Assembly (NCBI RefSeq): GCF_030994125.1
Contig: NZ_CP099918.1
Location: forward strand, 558,001 to 622,000
Reading direction: 5' to 3'
DNA: 64,000 nt
From: Pseudoalteromonas xiamenensis
GTDB taxonomy: Bacteria; Pseudomonadota; Gammaproteobacteria; Enterobacterales; Alteromonadaceae
The notes below the pieces were generated by a model. The model had not been told where the DNA came from. It saw only the letters and a program-made list of their open reading frames with translations, and searched no databases. Positions 26,327-34,522 of the stretch are shown in pieces; position 1 is the first letter of the stretch, and each line of letters opens with the position of its first letter. Position numbers and translations under genes: made by a program.

Positions 26327-26677
26327 CTAACGCGTAACCGAGATATTTGGGTTACTTTCACGTTTAGAAAATAAAAAGCTCAGTACCGACACTACAACAA
26401 AAATGCCATACATACTCAATACATAAAGCCAATCACTACCACTCGTAACATGTTGAATTTTAGTACCATCATTTAAAACCAGGATATTAATGCAGGCCAA
26501 AATAAATGAAGGGAAAAAGAAATTTTTACCGGATGTTGCACTTGCTAGTGAAGCAATAAGCATTGCGCACAAAACCAAATAGAAAGCGATGATAGAATTT
26601 GCACCGAGTTGCGTGCTTAGCGGTACTGAGGCTAACGAAGCGAGCACGGCAATGACGCCGAGACTTTTATAGAACAT
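26327..26677 (-). CDS. Small membrane protein, function unknown
   Basis: I start at ATG 26677, six bases after AAGGAAAAG; ATG 26710 would give eleven more residues. The 116-residue product has four likely helices: about 4-22, 28-48, 54-70 and 85-104, with a short polar tail (KRESNPNISVTR). I recognise no family. It is alone; a copy of the 17-bp palindrome follows its stop. Confidence 0.6.
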   Translation of the reverse strand: MFYKSLGVIAVLASLASVPLSTQLGANSIIAFYLVLCAMLIASLASATSGKNFFFPSFILACINILVLNDGTKIQHVTSGSDWLYVLSMYGIFVVVSVLSFLFSKRESNPNISVTR

Positions 26678-26793
26678 ATCTTTTCCTTGATAATTTTTTA
26701 GAGACATCATGTCGTAAATGGATTATTAATACCAAAGTATGTAGCAGTTATTGTATAAATACAAGTCGGCGCGGTTAAAAAGTTAGCAATTTG

Positions 26794-27360
26794 TTATTGG
26801 GTTAATTTTTTTATTATATTTTGTAAAATAGGTACGACCTCCTTCTCAAACCATGGGTTTGAAGTCAACCAAAAGCGATTTCGTGGACTAGGATGTGGCA
26901 AGGCAATCTGGTTAGGTAATAACGTTGAAAAGTGCTCAACGGCTTCTGTTACGCTCCAAGCAGGATTGAGGTATTCGTGAACCGCGTATTGCCCTAAGAA
27001 GATAGTCAGTTCCACATTTTGCATTTGTTGAATGAGTTGTTTGTGCCAAGTCTGAGCGCAAATTTTAGGAGGTGGTAAATCGCCACTTCGTCCTTTTCCC
27101 GGATAACAAAACGCCATAGGCATAATGGCGAACATGCGCGGATCATAAAACTGACTAGGTTCAGCCCCAAGCCAAGCGCGTAAGCGTTCACCACTCACAT
27201 CGTTAAAAGGTCGTCCAGACTCAAGCGTCTTAACCCCAGGAGCTTGACCGATGATCAATATTTTACTGCCAATAGAAGCTTGGATAATTGGAGAAACAAT
27301 CCCTTCAAATTTTCCTTCACATATTTGGCATGCGCGAATTTGTTTAAGTAACGAGTCCAA
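26794..27360 (-). CDS. Uracil-DNA glycosylase-superfamily protein
   Basis: A 188-residue protein with the UDG fold signatures: KILIIGQAPGVKTLESGRPF near residue 33 (motif 1), an N-terminal pair of cysteines CQICEG, and HPSPRNRFWLTSNPWF (motif 2) near residue 153. The family removes uracil from DNA, though members with this short form are often uncharacterised and may act differently. It diverges from the DUF3649 operon, sharing the upstream region that holds a Fur-box-like site. Confidence 0.8.
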   Translation of the reverse strand: MDSLLKQIRACQICEGKFEGIVSPIIQASIGSKILIIGQAPGVKTLESGRPFNDVSGERLRAWLGAEPSQFYDPRMFAIMPMAFCYPGKGRSGDLPPPKICAQTWHKQLIQQMQNVELTIFLGQYAVHEYLNPAWSVTEAVEHFSTLLPNQIALPHPSPRNRFWLTSNPWFEKEVVPILQNIIKKLTQ

Positions 27361-27387
27361 GTTTTCCTCCTACCATCCTAAACAAAT

Positions 27388-27420
27388 ACAATTGATAATC
27401 ACTACTATTTATATTGTATT
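27388..27420 (+). promoter_or_regulatory. Promoter with overlapping Fur-box-like site
   Basis: TTGATA (27392-27397) and TGTATT (27415-27420) are 17 bp apart. A Fur-like 19-mer at 27388-27406 overlaps the -35; I count 12 of 19 matches to GATAATGATAATCATTATC. It is 55-90 bp upstream of the DUF3649 gene, whose family is commonly iron-regulated. Confidence 0.5.
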
Positions 27421-27474
27421 TAAGAGATAATACCATTTTAGTTAATAACCAATCGTAAAAGGATTAAACATACG

Positions 27475-27774
27475 ATGCGGTATTTCTCCGTGTTAAAACA
27501 ATACCACTATTCAATTCAAGTGGTTACACGATTTATTTTGGCAATTCTTGGTGGTTATGTCCTCACAGCGATTACAATTAGCGCTTTGACTATTGTGCTC
27601 CCGTTATCGCAAGTAGATGCTGTTCTAGTGTCAACAACCATCAGTATCGCTATCTATGCCATTTTTTTCATTGCTGCATTTGCCATTTCATCCATTAAAA
27701 AAGCAGCCATGTTGTTACTCGTCCTAGGGGGAGTACAAATGACTTTCCTCTCACTGACAAAAGGCTGGCTATGA
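27475..27774 (+). CDS. DUF3649 iron-uptake-associated membrane protein
   Basis: A 99-residue protein with three hydrophobic helices (about 16-40, 50-70 and 78-95). The pattern VTRFILAILGGYVLTAITIS and the final ITKGWL-like end fit DUF3649. It is the first gene of a three-gene operon with a PepSY protein and a DUF3325 protein, a set usually linked to iron-siderophore uptake. The stop overlaps the PepSY start by four bases. Confidence 0.8.
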   Translation: MRYFSVLKQYHYSIQVVTRFILAILGGYVLTAITISALTIVLPLSQVDAVLVSTTISIAIYAIFFIAAFAISSIKKAAMLLLVLGGVQMTFLSLTKGWL

Positions 27775-29336
27775 AAGAGTCATTTTTTAGAACCATGGGC
27801 TGGCTCCACACTTGGGTCGGCTTATTAACTATTTGGCTGCTTATCACGGTCTTTTTTGCAGGCACGTTAAGCTTTTTCAAAGACGAAATCACTATTTGGT
27901 CTCAGCCTAATGTACTAAAAAACGTTTCACATTCCATTTTATTGAGCCAAGAAGCTCAAATAGAACATGGAATTGAAGTCCTTAAGCAAAAGGCGCCAAA
28001 CGCCAGTAGCTGGTATATTACCCCCGCGACTGACAGAAAACCCTATTTTGAGGTCGCGTATAGAGAGGCACCACAACAAGGGAAACGTACACCGTTTACT
28101 AGCCACTATTATTCAGCAAACGATGCGAATAAGGAAATTGAGTTTATTGATACGAAGGGAGGTAATTTTTTCTATCGTCTACATTTCGATTTACATTACA
28201 TGAGTCCAATTACTGCACGTTGGATTGTGTGCCTTGCCAGCTTATTCATGCTAATCGCCCTAATCTCCGGCATTATCATCCATAAGCGTATCTTTAAAGA
28301 CTTATTTACCTTTCGAAATGGCAAAGGATTGAGAACTTGGCTTGATAGCCACAACCTCAGTTCAGTTATTGCCCTACCATTCCATTTGATGATCACCTAT
28401 ACAGGCTTAATTACCCTTATTTTCATGTTGTTCCCCTACCCTGCACTCACACAGTTCGATGGGAATATGAAAGCATTCTTTGAAGCACAGAACCCAACGC
28501 GGGTTTCAACAAAAGGCTCAGGAATCATCTCACCAATTGCACCACCTCAAGTATGGTTAGATCAGATTTATACTAACTGGCCGAATGTTCGAATTGCGAG
28601 AGTGATAGTTGATCACCCATTTGACCAACATGCAACGGTGAAAGTCTATGCGAATACAAAAAACACCGTGCAAGACGAGCGACCTACTCTTTTGCTCGAT
28701 GCGCACAACGGTCAGGTTATCGCGAGGGGGAATGAGTCCTTAAGCGCAAGCGAAACCTTTTACGACAGCATGACAGCATTGCATACAGGGCGGCTTGCTA
28801 AGTTGCCATTACGGTGGTTGTACTTCTTGGGCGGTATGCTTGGACTTGCAATGCTGGTGACTGGAGCATTAATGTGGTCGCTTCGTATCAAAGCCAAACA
28901 TAAACAGCCGCATTTTGGCGTTCAACTTGTGGATACACTAAATCTAACCACTGTCATGGGACTACCTTTGGCAACTGCAGGTTTTTTCTATGCAAACCGC
29001 CTATTAAGCACGCAGATTGCGCAACGCGCCAATGTAGAAATCGCCATCTTTTTCACCATTTTGGGCCTGAGTTTACTTGTTTCCGTAATACGTAGAGACA
29101 AGCAGCAATGGGCTTATTTTGCACAGCTAAACGTTTTAGCTTGGGCTGCTCTGCCAATATGCAGTGCTATTGCCATAAAATACCCGACTTATAAAGCGTT
29201 TATGGAAGGTAATACCGTTGCATGGGCATTTGATCTGGCTTTCCTAAGTGTTGCTTTGGCGTTTGGATTTATCGCCGCTAAATTGCACAGAAAGCGCTCT
29301 GGTGCGTTTTCACCACAACCAAAGGGAATTCAGTAA
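27771..29336 (+). CDS. PepSY-associated membrane protein (PiuB-like, iron-regulated)
   Basis: A 521-residue inner-membrane protein of the PepSY_TM family. The N-terminus MKESFFRTMGWLHTWVGLLT leads into the first helix, followed by a periplasmic PepSY-like region, helices near 145-170 and 195-220, a second periplasmic part (about 225-330), and a cluster of helices to the C-terminus. Conserved histidines such as HTW near the start and FDLHYMS are typical. Members probably reduce or help release iron from siderophores at the inner membrane. It overlaps both neighbours (ATGA upstream, TAATG downstream), so all three are co-translated. Confidence 0.85.
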   Translation: MKESFFRTMGWLHTWVGLLTIWLLITVFFAGTLSFFKDEITIWSQPNVLKNVSHSILLSQEAQIEHGIEVLKQKAPNASSWYITPATDRKPYFEVAYREAPQQGKRTPFTSHYYSANDANKEIEFIDTKGGNFFYRLHFDLHYMSPITARWIVCLASLFMLIALISGIIIHKRIFKDLFTFRNGKGLRTWLDSHNLSSVIALPFHLMITYTGLITLIFMLFPYPALTQFDGNMKAFFEAQNPTRVSTKGSGIISPIAPPQVWLDQIYTNWPNVRIARVIVDHPFDQHATVKVYANTKNTVQDERPTLLLDAHNGQVIARGNESLSASETFYDSMTALHTGRLAKLPLRWLYFLGGMLGLAMLVTGALMWSLRIKAKHKQPHFGVQLVDTLNLTTVMGLPLATAGFFYANRLLSTQIAQRANVEIAIFFTILGLSLLVSVIRRDKQQWAYFAQLNVLAWAALPICSAIAIKYPTYKAFMEGNTVAWAFDLAFLSVALAFGFIAAKLHRKRSGAFSPQPKGIQ

Positions 29337-29656
29337 TGATAGAAGTGTTCATGCTCAGCGTGAGCTGTGCCCTCTTTGCTTTGACTAAGCCAGCCATTGC
29401 CAAGTCAGTGCTTGGTTCTGGATTAACAAGTGCGCAAGAGCGAATAGTATTATTTAGTGGCTGGATCACTTTTTTACTAAGTGCTTCACTTTTTGTCTAC
29501 CACGAGGCTGCTTACGGTGCGCTCAGTTTCATTGGATGGAGTATTCCTCTTCTGCTCGTTACTGTTGTGAGTGTACAGTACTCAAAAAAGGCTCCCCTGC
29601 GTTTTTTGAGTATCGTCTTATCAATACCATTCCTCTATTCGATTACTTCTATTTAG
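29336..29656 (+). CDS. DUF3325 membrane protein
   Basis: A 106-residue protein with three to four helices and the DUF3325 pattern (FALTKPAIAKSVLG near the N-terminus, SGWITFLLSASLFV in the middle). It ends the iron-linked operon after DUF3649 and PepSY; its ATG shares one base with the preceding TAA. No siderophore receptor is adjacent. A terminator-like hairpin follows at 29665. Confidence 0.78.
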   Translation: MIEVFMLSVSCALFALTKPAIAKSVLGSGLTSAQERIVLFSGWITFLLSASLFVYHEAAYGALSFIGWSIPLLLVTVVSVQYSKKAPLRFLSIVLSIPFLYSITSI

Positions 29657-29664
29657 GTCTGTGG

Positions 29665-29695
29665 CTGGGCACAATTTACCTGAAAACGTGCCCAG
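29665..29695 (+). terminator. Probable intrinsic terminator of the DUF3649-PepSY-DUF3325 operon
   Basis: Eight-base arms CTGGGCAC / GTGCCCAG with a 15-base loop, nine bases after the stop, followed by ATCAGATTTTT. The downstream part overlaps copy 1 of the 19-bp repeat array. Confidence 0.6.
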
Positions 29696-30174
29696 ATCAG
29701 ATTTTTACCAAGCAACTCACGTAGTCCGTACTTAAAAGCTCACTTACTGACCTTTAGAAACGACAAAACCAAATTATACGTAGTAAAAACCTGATCTTTA
29801 CTGACTGAGCTGCATTCTATGTCTCATATGTTAGTAAAAATCGGATCTCTTGCATCAAATTGGACTCAACAAGACGATTAAGTTAGTAAATAACTGATCC
29901 AAGAAACAACAGAGATTTCCTTAAGTTATTTTTCTGTTCAATGGCGCATAGGCCACAATATGTACCCCGCTCAGCTATATTTAGGTAAGTTGTCGCCAAT
30001 TTTGACCACTTATCCGAATTCAAAAATGTGATTTTAACGCAGTGTTGTGAAGCGGTAGGAAGTTAGAAAATTAGTTAGTAAAAATAAGATCTAGAATTTT
30101 AATTGACTGATTTAAAGTGAAAACATGATTTTACTAACTAGTCAAAAACGTTAAGTTAGTAAAATCATGATCTG
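29694..30174. repeat. Array of seven 19-bp GATC-containing repeats
   Basis: Consensus GTTAGTAAWAWNNTGATCT. Copies by position: 29694-29712 (minus), 29779-29797, 29830-29848, 29882-29900, 30074-30092, 30121-30139 (minus, degenerate at GATCT) and 30156-30174; the others are on plus. All have the same 19-base length, while flanking sequence is not conserved. Centre spacings of 51, 52, 47 and 35 bp occur in the dense parts. The array fills the region between the stops of two convergent genes, so it is not a promoter for either. Most copies contain a Dam-type GATC. Two further copies lie inside the adjacent gene. Confidence 0.85.
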
Positions 30175-30179
30175 AGTTA

Positions 30180-31847
30180 TTACTTGCTCATTTTCACCTT
30201 TGAGTTAGTAATATTTTGATCTGCGTTCCAATCTAACTGCAAATCCCATACATAACGATGTTCCGGCTCTAAAGGATGTTGAGTTTCATCAACTTCAGTC
30301 AGAACATTGTGTGCTTTCACAAGTGTTGCGTCACGTCCGAATAAATAGCTTTGTTCTTTAACGATAGTCAAATATGCCTTATTTAGCGATTGTGCACGAG
30401 TAGGCGATGGCGTGATTAAATCATAAAGCGATTGACTACTTCTGACTTTCTCTACGTCCAACGACCCATCTGATTTAAACCATCGAGCTAACATTTCCTG
30501 GTTCTGACGAAACTCATCGCCACCGCCAACTCGCTGCATATAGGTTAAAAACTCACCTTGTGTTTGTCCTTTGTTCGGCACATCTCTCATCGATTTTAGA
30601 TTGATGTATCCCCAACCTTTTTTGCCCGTCACCTTCCGCGCAAAAGAGAACGTTTGGTCATATGTTGAACCGATGGTTTTGTGGCATCCGTTACAAAAGG
30701 CTAGCTCTTGTTCATGTTGTTGACGTAATTGCCCTTTTTCATCTTCGATGTAACCGTTAATGGTCCATCCAAACGTGTTGTTGATTCCTTTGTCTCCGAG
30801 ATACAGTGTTTGAGGTAAATTCTCAAAGGCCTTCTCCTTCGCTTCTCGGTAATACGAAGACGCAAGATGCTGTTTAGATTTAAAGGCGTGTTTTTTCATG
30901 TAGCGCACCTCTTTCATACGAGACGCATTGTAGATATTACCGTGCTCATCCACTCCGATATAACGTACGGTATGCAAAAACTCTGTCCCTTCTGGATACA
31001 GTTGGTACGCCAATGCCGCTTTCGTATCGCCGACGTAATGTTCTGTCGCCAAAATCTCTGTAACAAGCGTTAATGAACCATCTTGATTTAAATCTACACC
31101 CACTTCATTTTCATCAATTTCGGGGGTTGAAATACGAGTTAAACCTTTCAACGTCAGCTCAACCAAGCTTAAGTTGGCGAGATACACCTCTTTTTTGTAC
31201 ACGCCACCTCGTGTTTGAAAATCCATCGGCAAACGGATCATCACATCCCCAGTTGAACCATTAGTGGGCCAAAAAGTACTTGGAAATGGTTTGTAGTTAA
31301 ATGCAACCCAGCCTGAGCCGTCTTTAGCAAAGCCATCTGTATCGAAGGCTAGGGCAGGGTAGGCTAAATTCTCTATGGGCGTTATCTCACCGTGCCAATC
31401 TGAGTTTGATTTTTGTTTTTGGATGAATGGCGTGTAATTATCGGTGTTAACCCAGTTAGTAATATCTTGATCTGTGATGGATGAAATCAGCTCTGTGCGA
31501 TCAATAAAAAGGTTCCGCCAGTGATTTTTTATACCCAAATCCGAAAACTCGTAGGTACCTTGAAGATCACCATCCCGCATTTGGTTTGGACGCTCGGTAT
31601 CTTTCGAATACGTTTGGTGGCAAGCATAACATGGATTATGGACGCCATCTGTCTTGGTGTAACACTGCGGTGGAATGACGGATTCCGCATTGTAAACCTC
31701 ATTATGTTCAATATAAGCTTTTGCAGAAAATTGTGGGGAATGCTCATCTAAATTTAAAGACTGAGCGGATGCGAGCTCGATGACCGGCTCGGTACAACCA
31801 GTCAAAATAGCGACCAGTGCGAGAGGAATAAGACGTAAGGATTGCAC
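30180..31847 (-). CDS. Lipoprotein with two c-type haem motifs
   Basis: A 555-residue lipoprotein: signal MQSLRLIPLALVAILTGC with lipobox ILTGC, followed by two CXXCH haem sites, CYACH near residue 73 and CNGCH near residue 386. The segment between contains several conserved tryptophan/proline-rich stretches (for example GSGWVAFNYKPFPSTFWPT) but no family I can name with confidence. It probably carries electrons in the periplasm or outer membrane. It is separated from the PhoX gene upstream by an intrinsic terminator. Its last codons run into the 19-bp repeat family: the C-terminal segment DQNITN and internal DQDITN are both encoded by repeat copies. Confidence 0.8.
   Translation of the reverse strand: MQSLRLIPLALVAILTGCTEPVIELASAQSLNLDEHSPQFSAKAYIEHNEVYNAESVIPPQCYTKTDGVHNPCYACHQTYSKDTERPNQMRDGDLQGTYEFSDLGIKNHWRNLFIDRTELISSITDQDITNWVNTDNYTPFIQKQKSNSDWHGEITPIENLAYPALAFDTDGFAKDGSGWVAFNYKPFPSTFWPTNGSTGDVMIRLPMDFQTRGGVYKKEVYLANLSLVELTLKGLTRISTPEIDENEVGVDLNQDGSLTLVTEILATEHYVGDTKAALAYQLYPEGTEFLHTVRYIGVDEHGNIYNASRMKEVRYMKKHAFKSKQHLASSYYREAKEKAFENLPQTLYLGDKGINNTFGWTINGYIEDEKGQLRQQHEQELAFCNGCHKTIGSTYDQTFSFARKVTGKKGWGYINLKSMRDVPNKGQTQGEFLTYMQRVGGGDEFRQNQEMLARWFKSDGSLDVEKVRSSQSLYDLITPSPTRAQSLNKAYLTIVKEQSYLFGRDATLVKAHNVLTEVDETQHPLEPEHRYVWDLQLDWNADQNITNSKVKMSK
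30204..30222 (+). repeat. 19-bp GATC repeat, copy 8, inside the di-haem lipoprotein gene
   Basis: GTTAGTAATATTTTGATCT; read on the minus strand it encodes DQNITN near the C-terminus of the lipoprotein. It is 48 bp (centre to centre) from copy 7 of the intergenic array, continuing its spacing. Confidence 0.85.
31455..31473 (+). repeat. 19-bp GATC repeat, copy 9, inside the di-haem lipoprotein gene
   Basis: GTTAGTAATATCTTGATCT, only two bases different from copy 8, encoding DQDITN on the minus strand about 125 residues into the protein. Confidence 0.85.
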
Positions 31848-31869
31848 TTTTATGACTCCATTTTTTGGC

Positions 31870-31899
31870 TAAAAAAATGCGGCACATCCGTACCGCATT
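31870..31899 (-). terminator. Intrinsic terminator after the PhoX gene
   Basis: On the minus strand AATGCGG / CCGCATT arms with a ten-base loop are followed by a run of seven T, twelve bases after the phosphatase stop. Confidence 0.82.
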
Positions 31900-31911
31900 C
31901 CTAAAACAAGC

Positions 31912-33801
31912 TTATTTTGCTTTTGGATCGTACAACCAAAGTGTGTTGTTACCTTGGAAACCATCTTCACCAATGATAATGCGCCCATCTTTCATTACGA
32001 TGACATTATCCGGTTGAGAGAGTTGATTTACGTCACAACGTTCTGCACCACTTAAGCTAGAACGGTAAGTTCCACCCATCACAACAGGCTCGATGCGCGT
32101 TAAGTTGTAATTATTGTCAATGTGCGCACGGTACACGCCGCCACAATCTTTCACACGAGCAGAAAGCTGCATATCGCCTTGACCATCGATCATGGTGTTA
32201 TCGATGTCTGAAATGCCGATGTACATATAAGCTTTCTCAACAATTTCACCTGGTACGCGGTCTTGGCCGGTTACAGCCTCAAGTACACGGTCTTGGTTAA
32301 TAGAAAGACCTTCCAGCTTGCGCCATTCTGCCGTTGCACCTTTTAAACGTGCTGCTTGACGAGATTCAAGAAAAGCGACACGGTTATCCATCGGCTTGCC
32401 AGCAGTGATAGGGCTGCCGCCTTCAGCTTCTGTTGGGTACGTCGCTTTACCATCAACCCAAGCTTGCACATCAGCCATTGAGATATAGCTCGTTTTTCCA
32501 TCGACATAATCTGATGTATTGATGTCATCATATTGCGCAATCCACGATTCGATCGTCGCGTTAGTACCTGACGCCAATTCAACCCATTGAATATCAAAAC
32601 CTGTTACTGCTGGGTCCGTTAAGCCTGAATCTTGGGTAAGTTTTGCAGCATATAAAGTACCTGAACTTAGGTCTTCTGGTTGGTCTGCAATAAACTTAAA
32701 GAGCACGCCACCCGTGTCATCTTGAGATGAATATACCGTGCGACGGTCTGGCATAACGATTGAGTTTTCATGTTCATAGCGACCAATCGTGAAATGTTTA
32801 ACCACATCAGGTGTGTCTGTAGTTGGATTTTGGACTTCCGCGATATAACCGTAACGGTATGGGTTAGGGAAGGCTGGTGCGGTTAATGCTTCAATCGTAT
32901 CTGTCGCATGGTCGTCTGGGTTATTCCAATTCGGGTTTGTCGTTGTATTAACCGCTGAATCAACTATCCACTCTTCAGACGTTAAAGGAGTACCCCATGG
33001 AGACACTGAACCGAAACAGTTCGCCGCCGTTCCGTGAACCAAGTCAAAGTTCACCATCATGGCTTCTTCGATAGACCACTTACCGAACTCATTTTTGCTC
33101 ATTTTTAAGCGGCTCATACCACCTGGGTACGATTCCCAGTTCGTGTATAAAAAGCCTGAATTCTCTCCCGTAGGGATGAAACCATTGAAGTCAGGGTTGT
33201 CATTTTTAATGATTTCTGCTTTGGTGTTAATACCGTAATGAACACCTAAACCACCTGCAAGACCTTTTGCTCCGAGAGATGCAAACGTATCACCTGTTTG
33301 ACCAAGGATTTGATATTGGCCAACCGCACTCATCACGATTTGCTTTTCCATATCAGACGAAGGCACAGGTGAATTAATGATGTTGCGCGGCAGCTCATTG
33401 AAATTCACACCGGTCAGAACTCCTACTGTGCCCGTATTATAAGCGCGATTGTTGTAAGTTTCAGTTGCTGCATTTGTATCTGAAGGATGCTGTACGTTAA
33501 AGAATAAATCACCACCTTCGGTAAGAAACAATCCTGTCACTTCTGCACCAGCAGGAACCGTTGCAATACGAACCAAGCCTGCGCCATTTGCACCATCTTT
33601 GCCATCAGTACCGTCAGATCCGTTTGTTCCATTTGAACCGTTCGTACCGTTCGATCCATTGGTGCCATCAACACCATTTTGACCAGCTACGCCTTGCTCA
33701 CCTTGTGGTCCTTGTAGACCTTGTGCGCCGTCGTCGCCATTACAGCCAGAAAGTGACAGGGCAATTGCCGATGCCAATAAAGATAGTGCTACACGCTTCA
33801 T
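31912..33801 (-). CDS. PhoX-family phosphatase lipoprotein with collagen-like N-terminus
   Basis: I start at ATG 33801 (GGAGA five bases upstream); the earlier ATG at 33813 overlaps that site. The product, about 629 residues, has a lipoprotein signal (MKRVALSLLASAIALSLSGC), then about 17 Gly-X-Y triplets (roughly 25-75) including repeated GTNGSN units, and finally a PhoX/DUF839 beta-propeller domain with GRYEHENSIVMPDRRTVYSS, which matches the calcium/iron-site region. PhoX enzymes hydrolyse phosphate esters, usually exported by Tat; here a lipoprotein signal is used instead. The collagen-like stalk may hold the enzyme away from the membrane. No Pho box was obvious. Confidence 0.85.
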   Translation of the reverse strand: MKRVALSLLASAIALSLSGCNGDDGAQGLQGPQGEQGVAGQNGVDGTNGSNGTNGSNGTNGSDGTDGKDGANGAGLVRIATVPAGAEVTGLFLTEGGDLFFNVQHPSDTNAATETYNNRAYNTGTVGVLTGVNFNELPRNIINSPVPSSDMEKQIVMSAVGQYQILGQTGDTFASLGAKGLAGGLGVHYGINTKAEIIKNDNPDFNGFIPTGENSGFLYTNWESYPGGMSRLKMSKNEFGKWSIEEAMMVNFDLVHGTAANCFGSVSPWGTPLTSEEWIVDSAVNTTTNPNWNNPDDHATDTIEALTAPAFPNPYRYGYIAEVQNPTTDTPDVVKHFTIGRYEHENSIVMPDRRTVYSSQDDTGGVLFKFIADQPEDLSSGTLYAAKLTQDSGLTDPAVTGFDIQWVELASGTNATIESWIAQYDDINTSDYVDGKTSYISMADVQAWVDGKATYPTEAEGGSPITAGKPMDNRVAFLESRQAARLKGATAEWRKLEGLSINQDRVLEAVTGQDRVPGEIVEKAYMYIGISDIDNTMIDGQGDMQLSARVKDCGGVYRAHIDNNYNLTRIEPVVMGGTYRSSLSGAERCDVNQLSQPDNVIVMKDGRIIIGEDGFQGNNTLWLYDPKAK

Positions 33802-33932
33802 GAGAGTCTCCAATTAGGTAATGTAATTATTCTAAAGCGCGGAATAGTCTGGCTATCTTTAATGACAGAAAACTTACAACAAAATTAAGGTTTTAGTTTA
33901 TAAAAAAGTCAATTTAGGGTCATATTTATGAC

Positions 33933-33949
33933 TGTAAACCCCCTTTACA
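33933..33949. repeat. 17-bp palindrome TGTAAA-CCCCC-TTTACA (copy C)
   Basis: Reverse complement of copies B and F. The lipocalin stop codon (33945-33947) lies inside the palindrome. Confidence 0.9.
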
Positions 33950-34466
33950 ATTTTGTATGAGCAGGGAAAACAAGCTTAGACAAATCGAAACCTAAACGCT
34001 CTGCTCGCATTTTAAAACGCAAAATTTGGCTTTCACTTAGGGAAGGTGTTCGCGACAAAAGCCATAGATAATCTTTGTTATAGCCACTTACATATGCGTA
34101 TTGATAGTCAGATTTGTCTAGTTCAAACACGATGTAACTAGCATAAAAAGGGCCAAAAAAGGACACTTTTAGGTGTGCTGTTTGGGGATCACCTACAAAC
34201 TTCGCCGTACCAATGGCTTCTTTAGCCTGTTGATTGTCAGCATCCAATCCTCTATTAATGACCTTGACGGAACCATCTTGTTTTAACGAATATTCCGCAG
34301 TGACGTTGTCCAAACCTGCTTCGAATTGGTTTTCTATCCGCGCAATTTCATACCATTTCCCCATATATCGATCCAACTCAAAGCCACTGATGGGTTCAAT
34401 ACCTTGTGGTACGGATGTACATGCCGTCAACAAAGTTAAACTCGACACTATTATCGTATTTTTCAT
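33945..34466 (-). CDS. blc: Bacterial lipocalin (Blc)
   Basis: A 173-residue outer-membrane lipoprotein: signal MKNTIIVSSLTLLTAC, then FELDRYMGKWYEIARIENQF (the GxW lipocalin motif), VTAEYSLKQDGSVKVINRG, and YVSGYNKDYLWLLSRTPSLS, all typical of Blc. It binds lipid-like ligands and is often induced by envelope stress. It starts at ATG 34466. Its stop codon is contained in a copy of the 17-bp palindrome, so that element forms the end of the coding region. Confidence 0.92.
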   Translation of the reverse strand: MKNTIIVSSLTLLTACTSVPQGIEPISGFELDRYMGKWYEIARIENQFEAGLDNVTAEYSLKQDGSVKVINRGLDADNQQAKEAIGTAKFVGDPQTAHLKVSFFGPFYASYIVFELDKSDYQYAYVSGYNKDYLWLLSRTPSLSESQILRFKMRAERLGFDLSKLVFPAHTKL

Positions 34467-34522
34467 CTCTGCGAGTCCTTGTTACTATTAGCTATTCATA
34501 TATTTACGAACCTACAAACACA

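Noticed and set aside
29694..30174. Replication origin with iterons
   Set aside because: Iteron-like spacing and GATC sites are present, but there is no replication initiator, DnaA-box cluster or partition gene nearby; ordinary chromosomal genes lie on both sides.
29694..30174. CRISPR array
   Set aside because: Repeats are only 19 bp, occur in both orientations, have irregular spacing and no cas genes are near.
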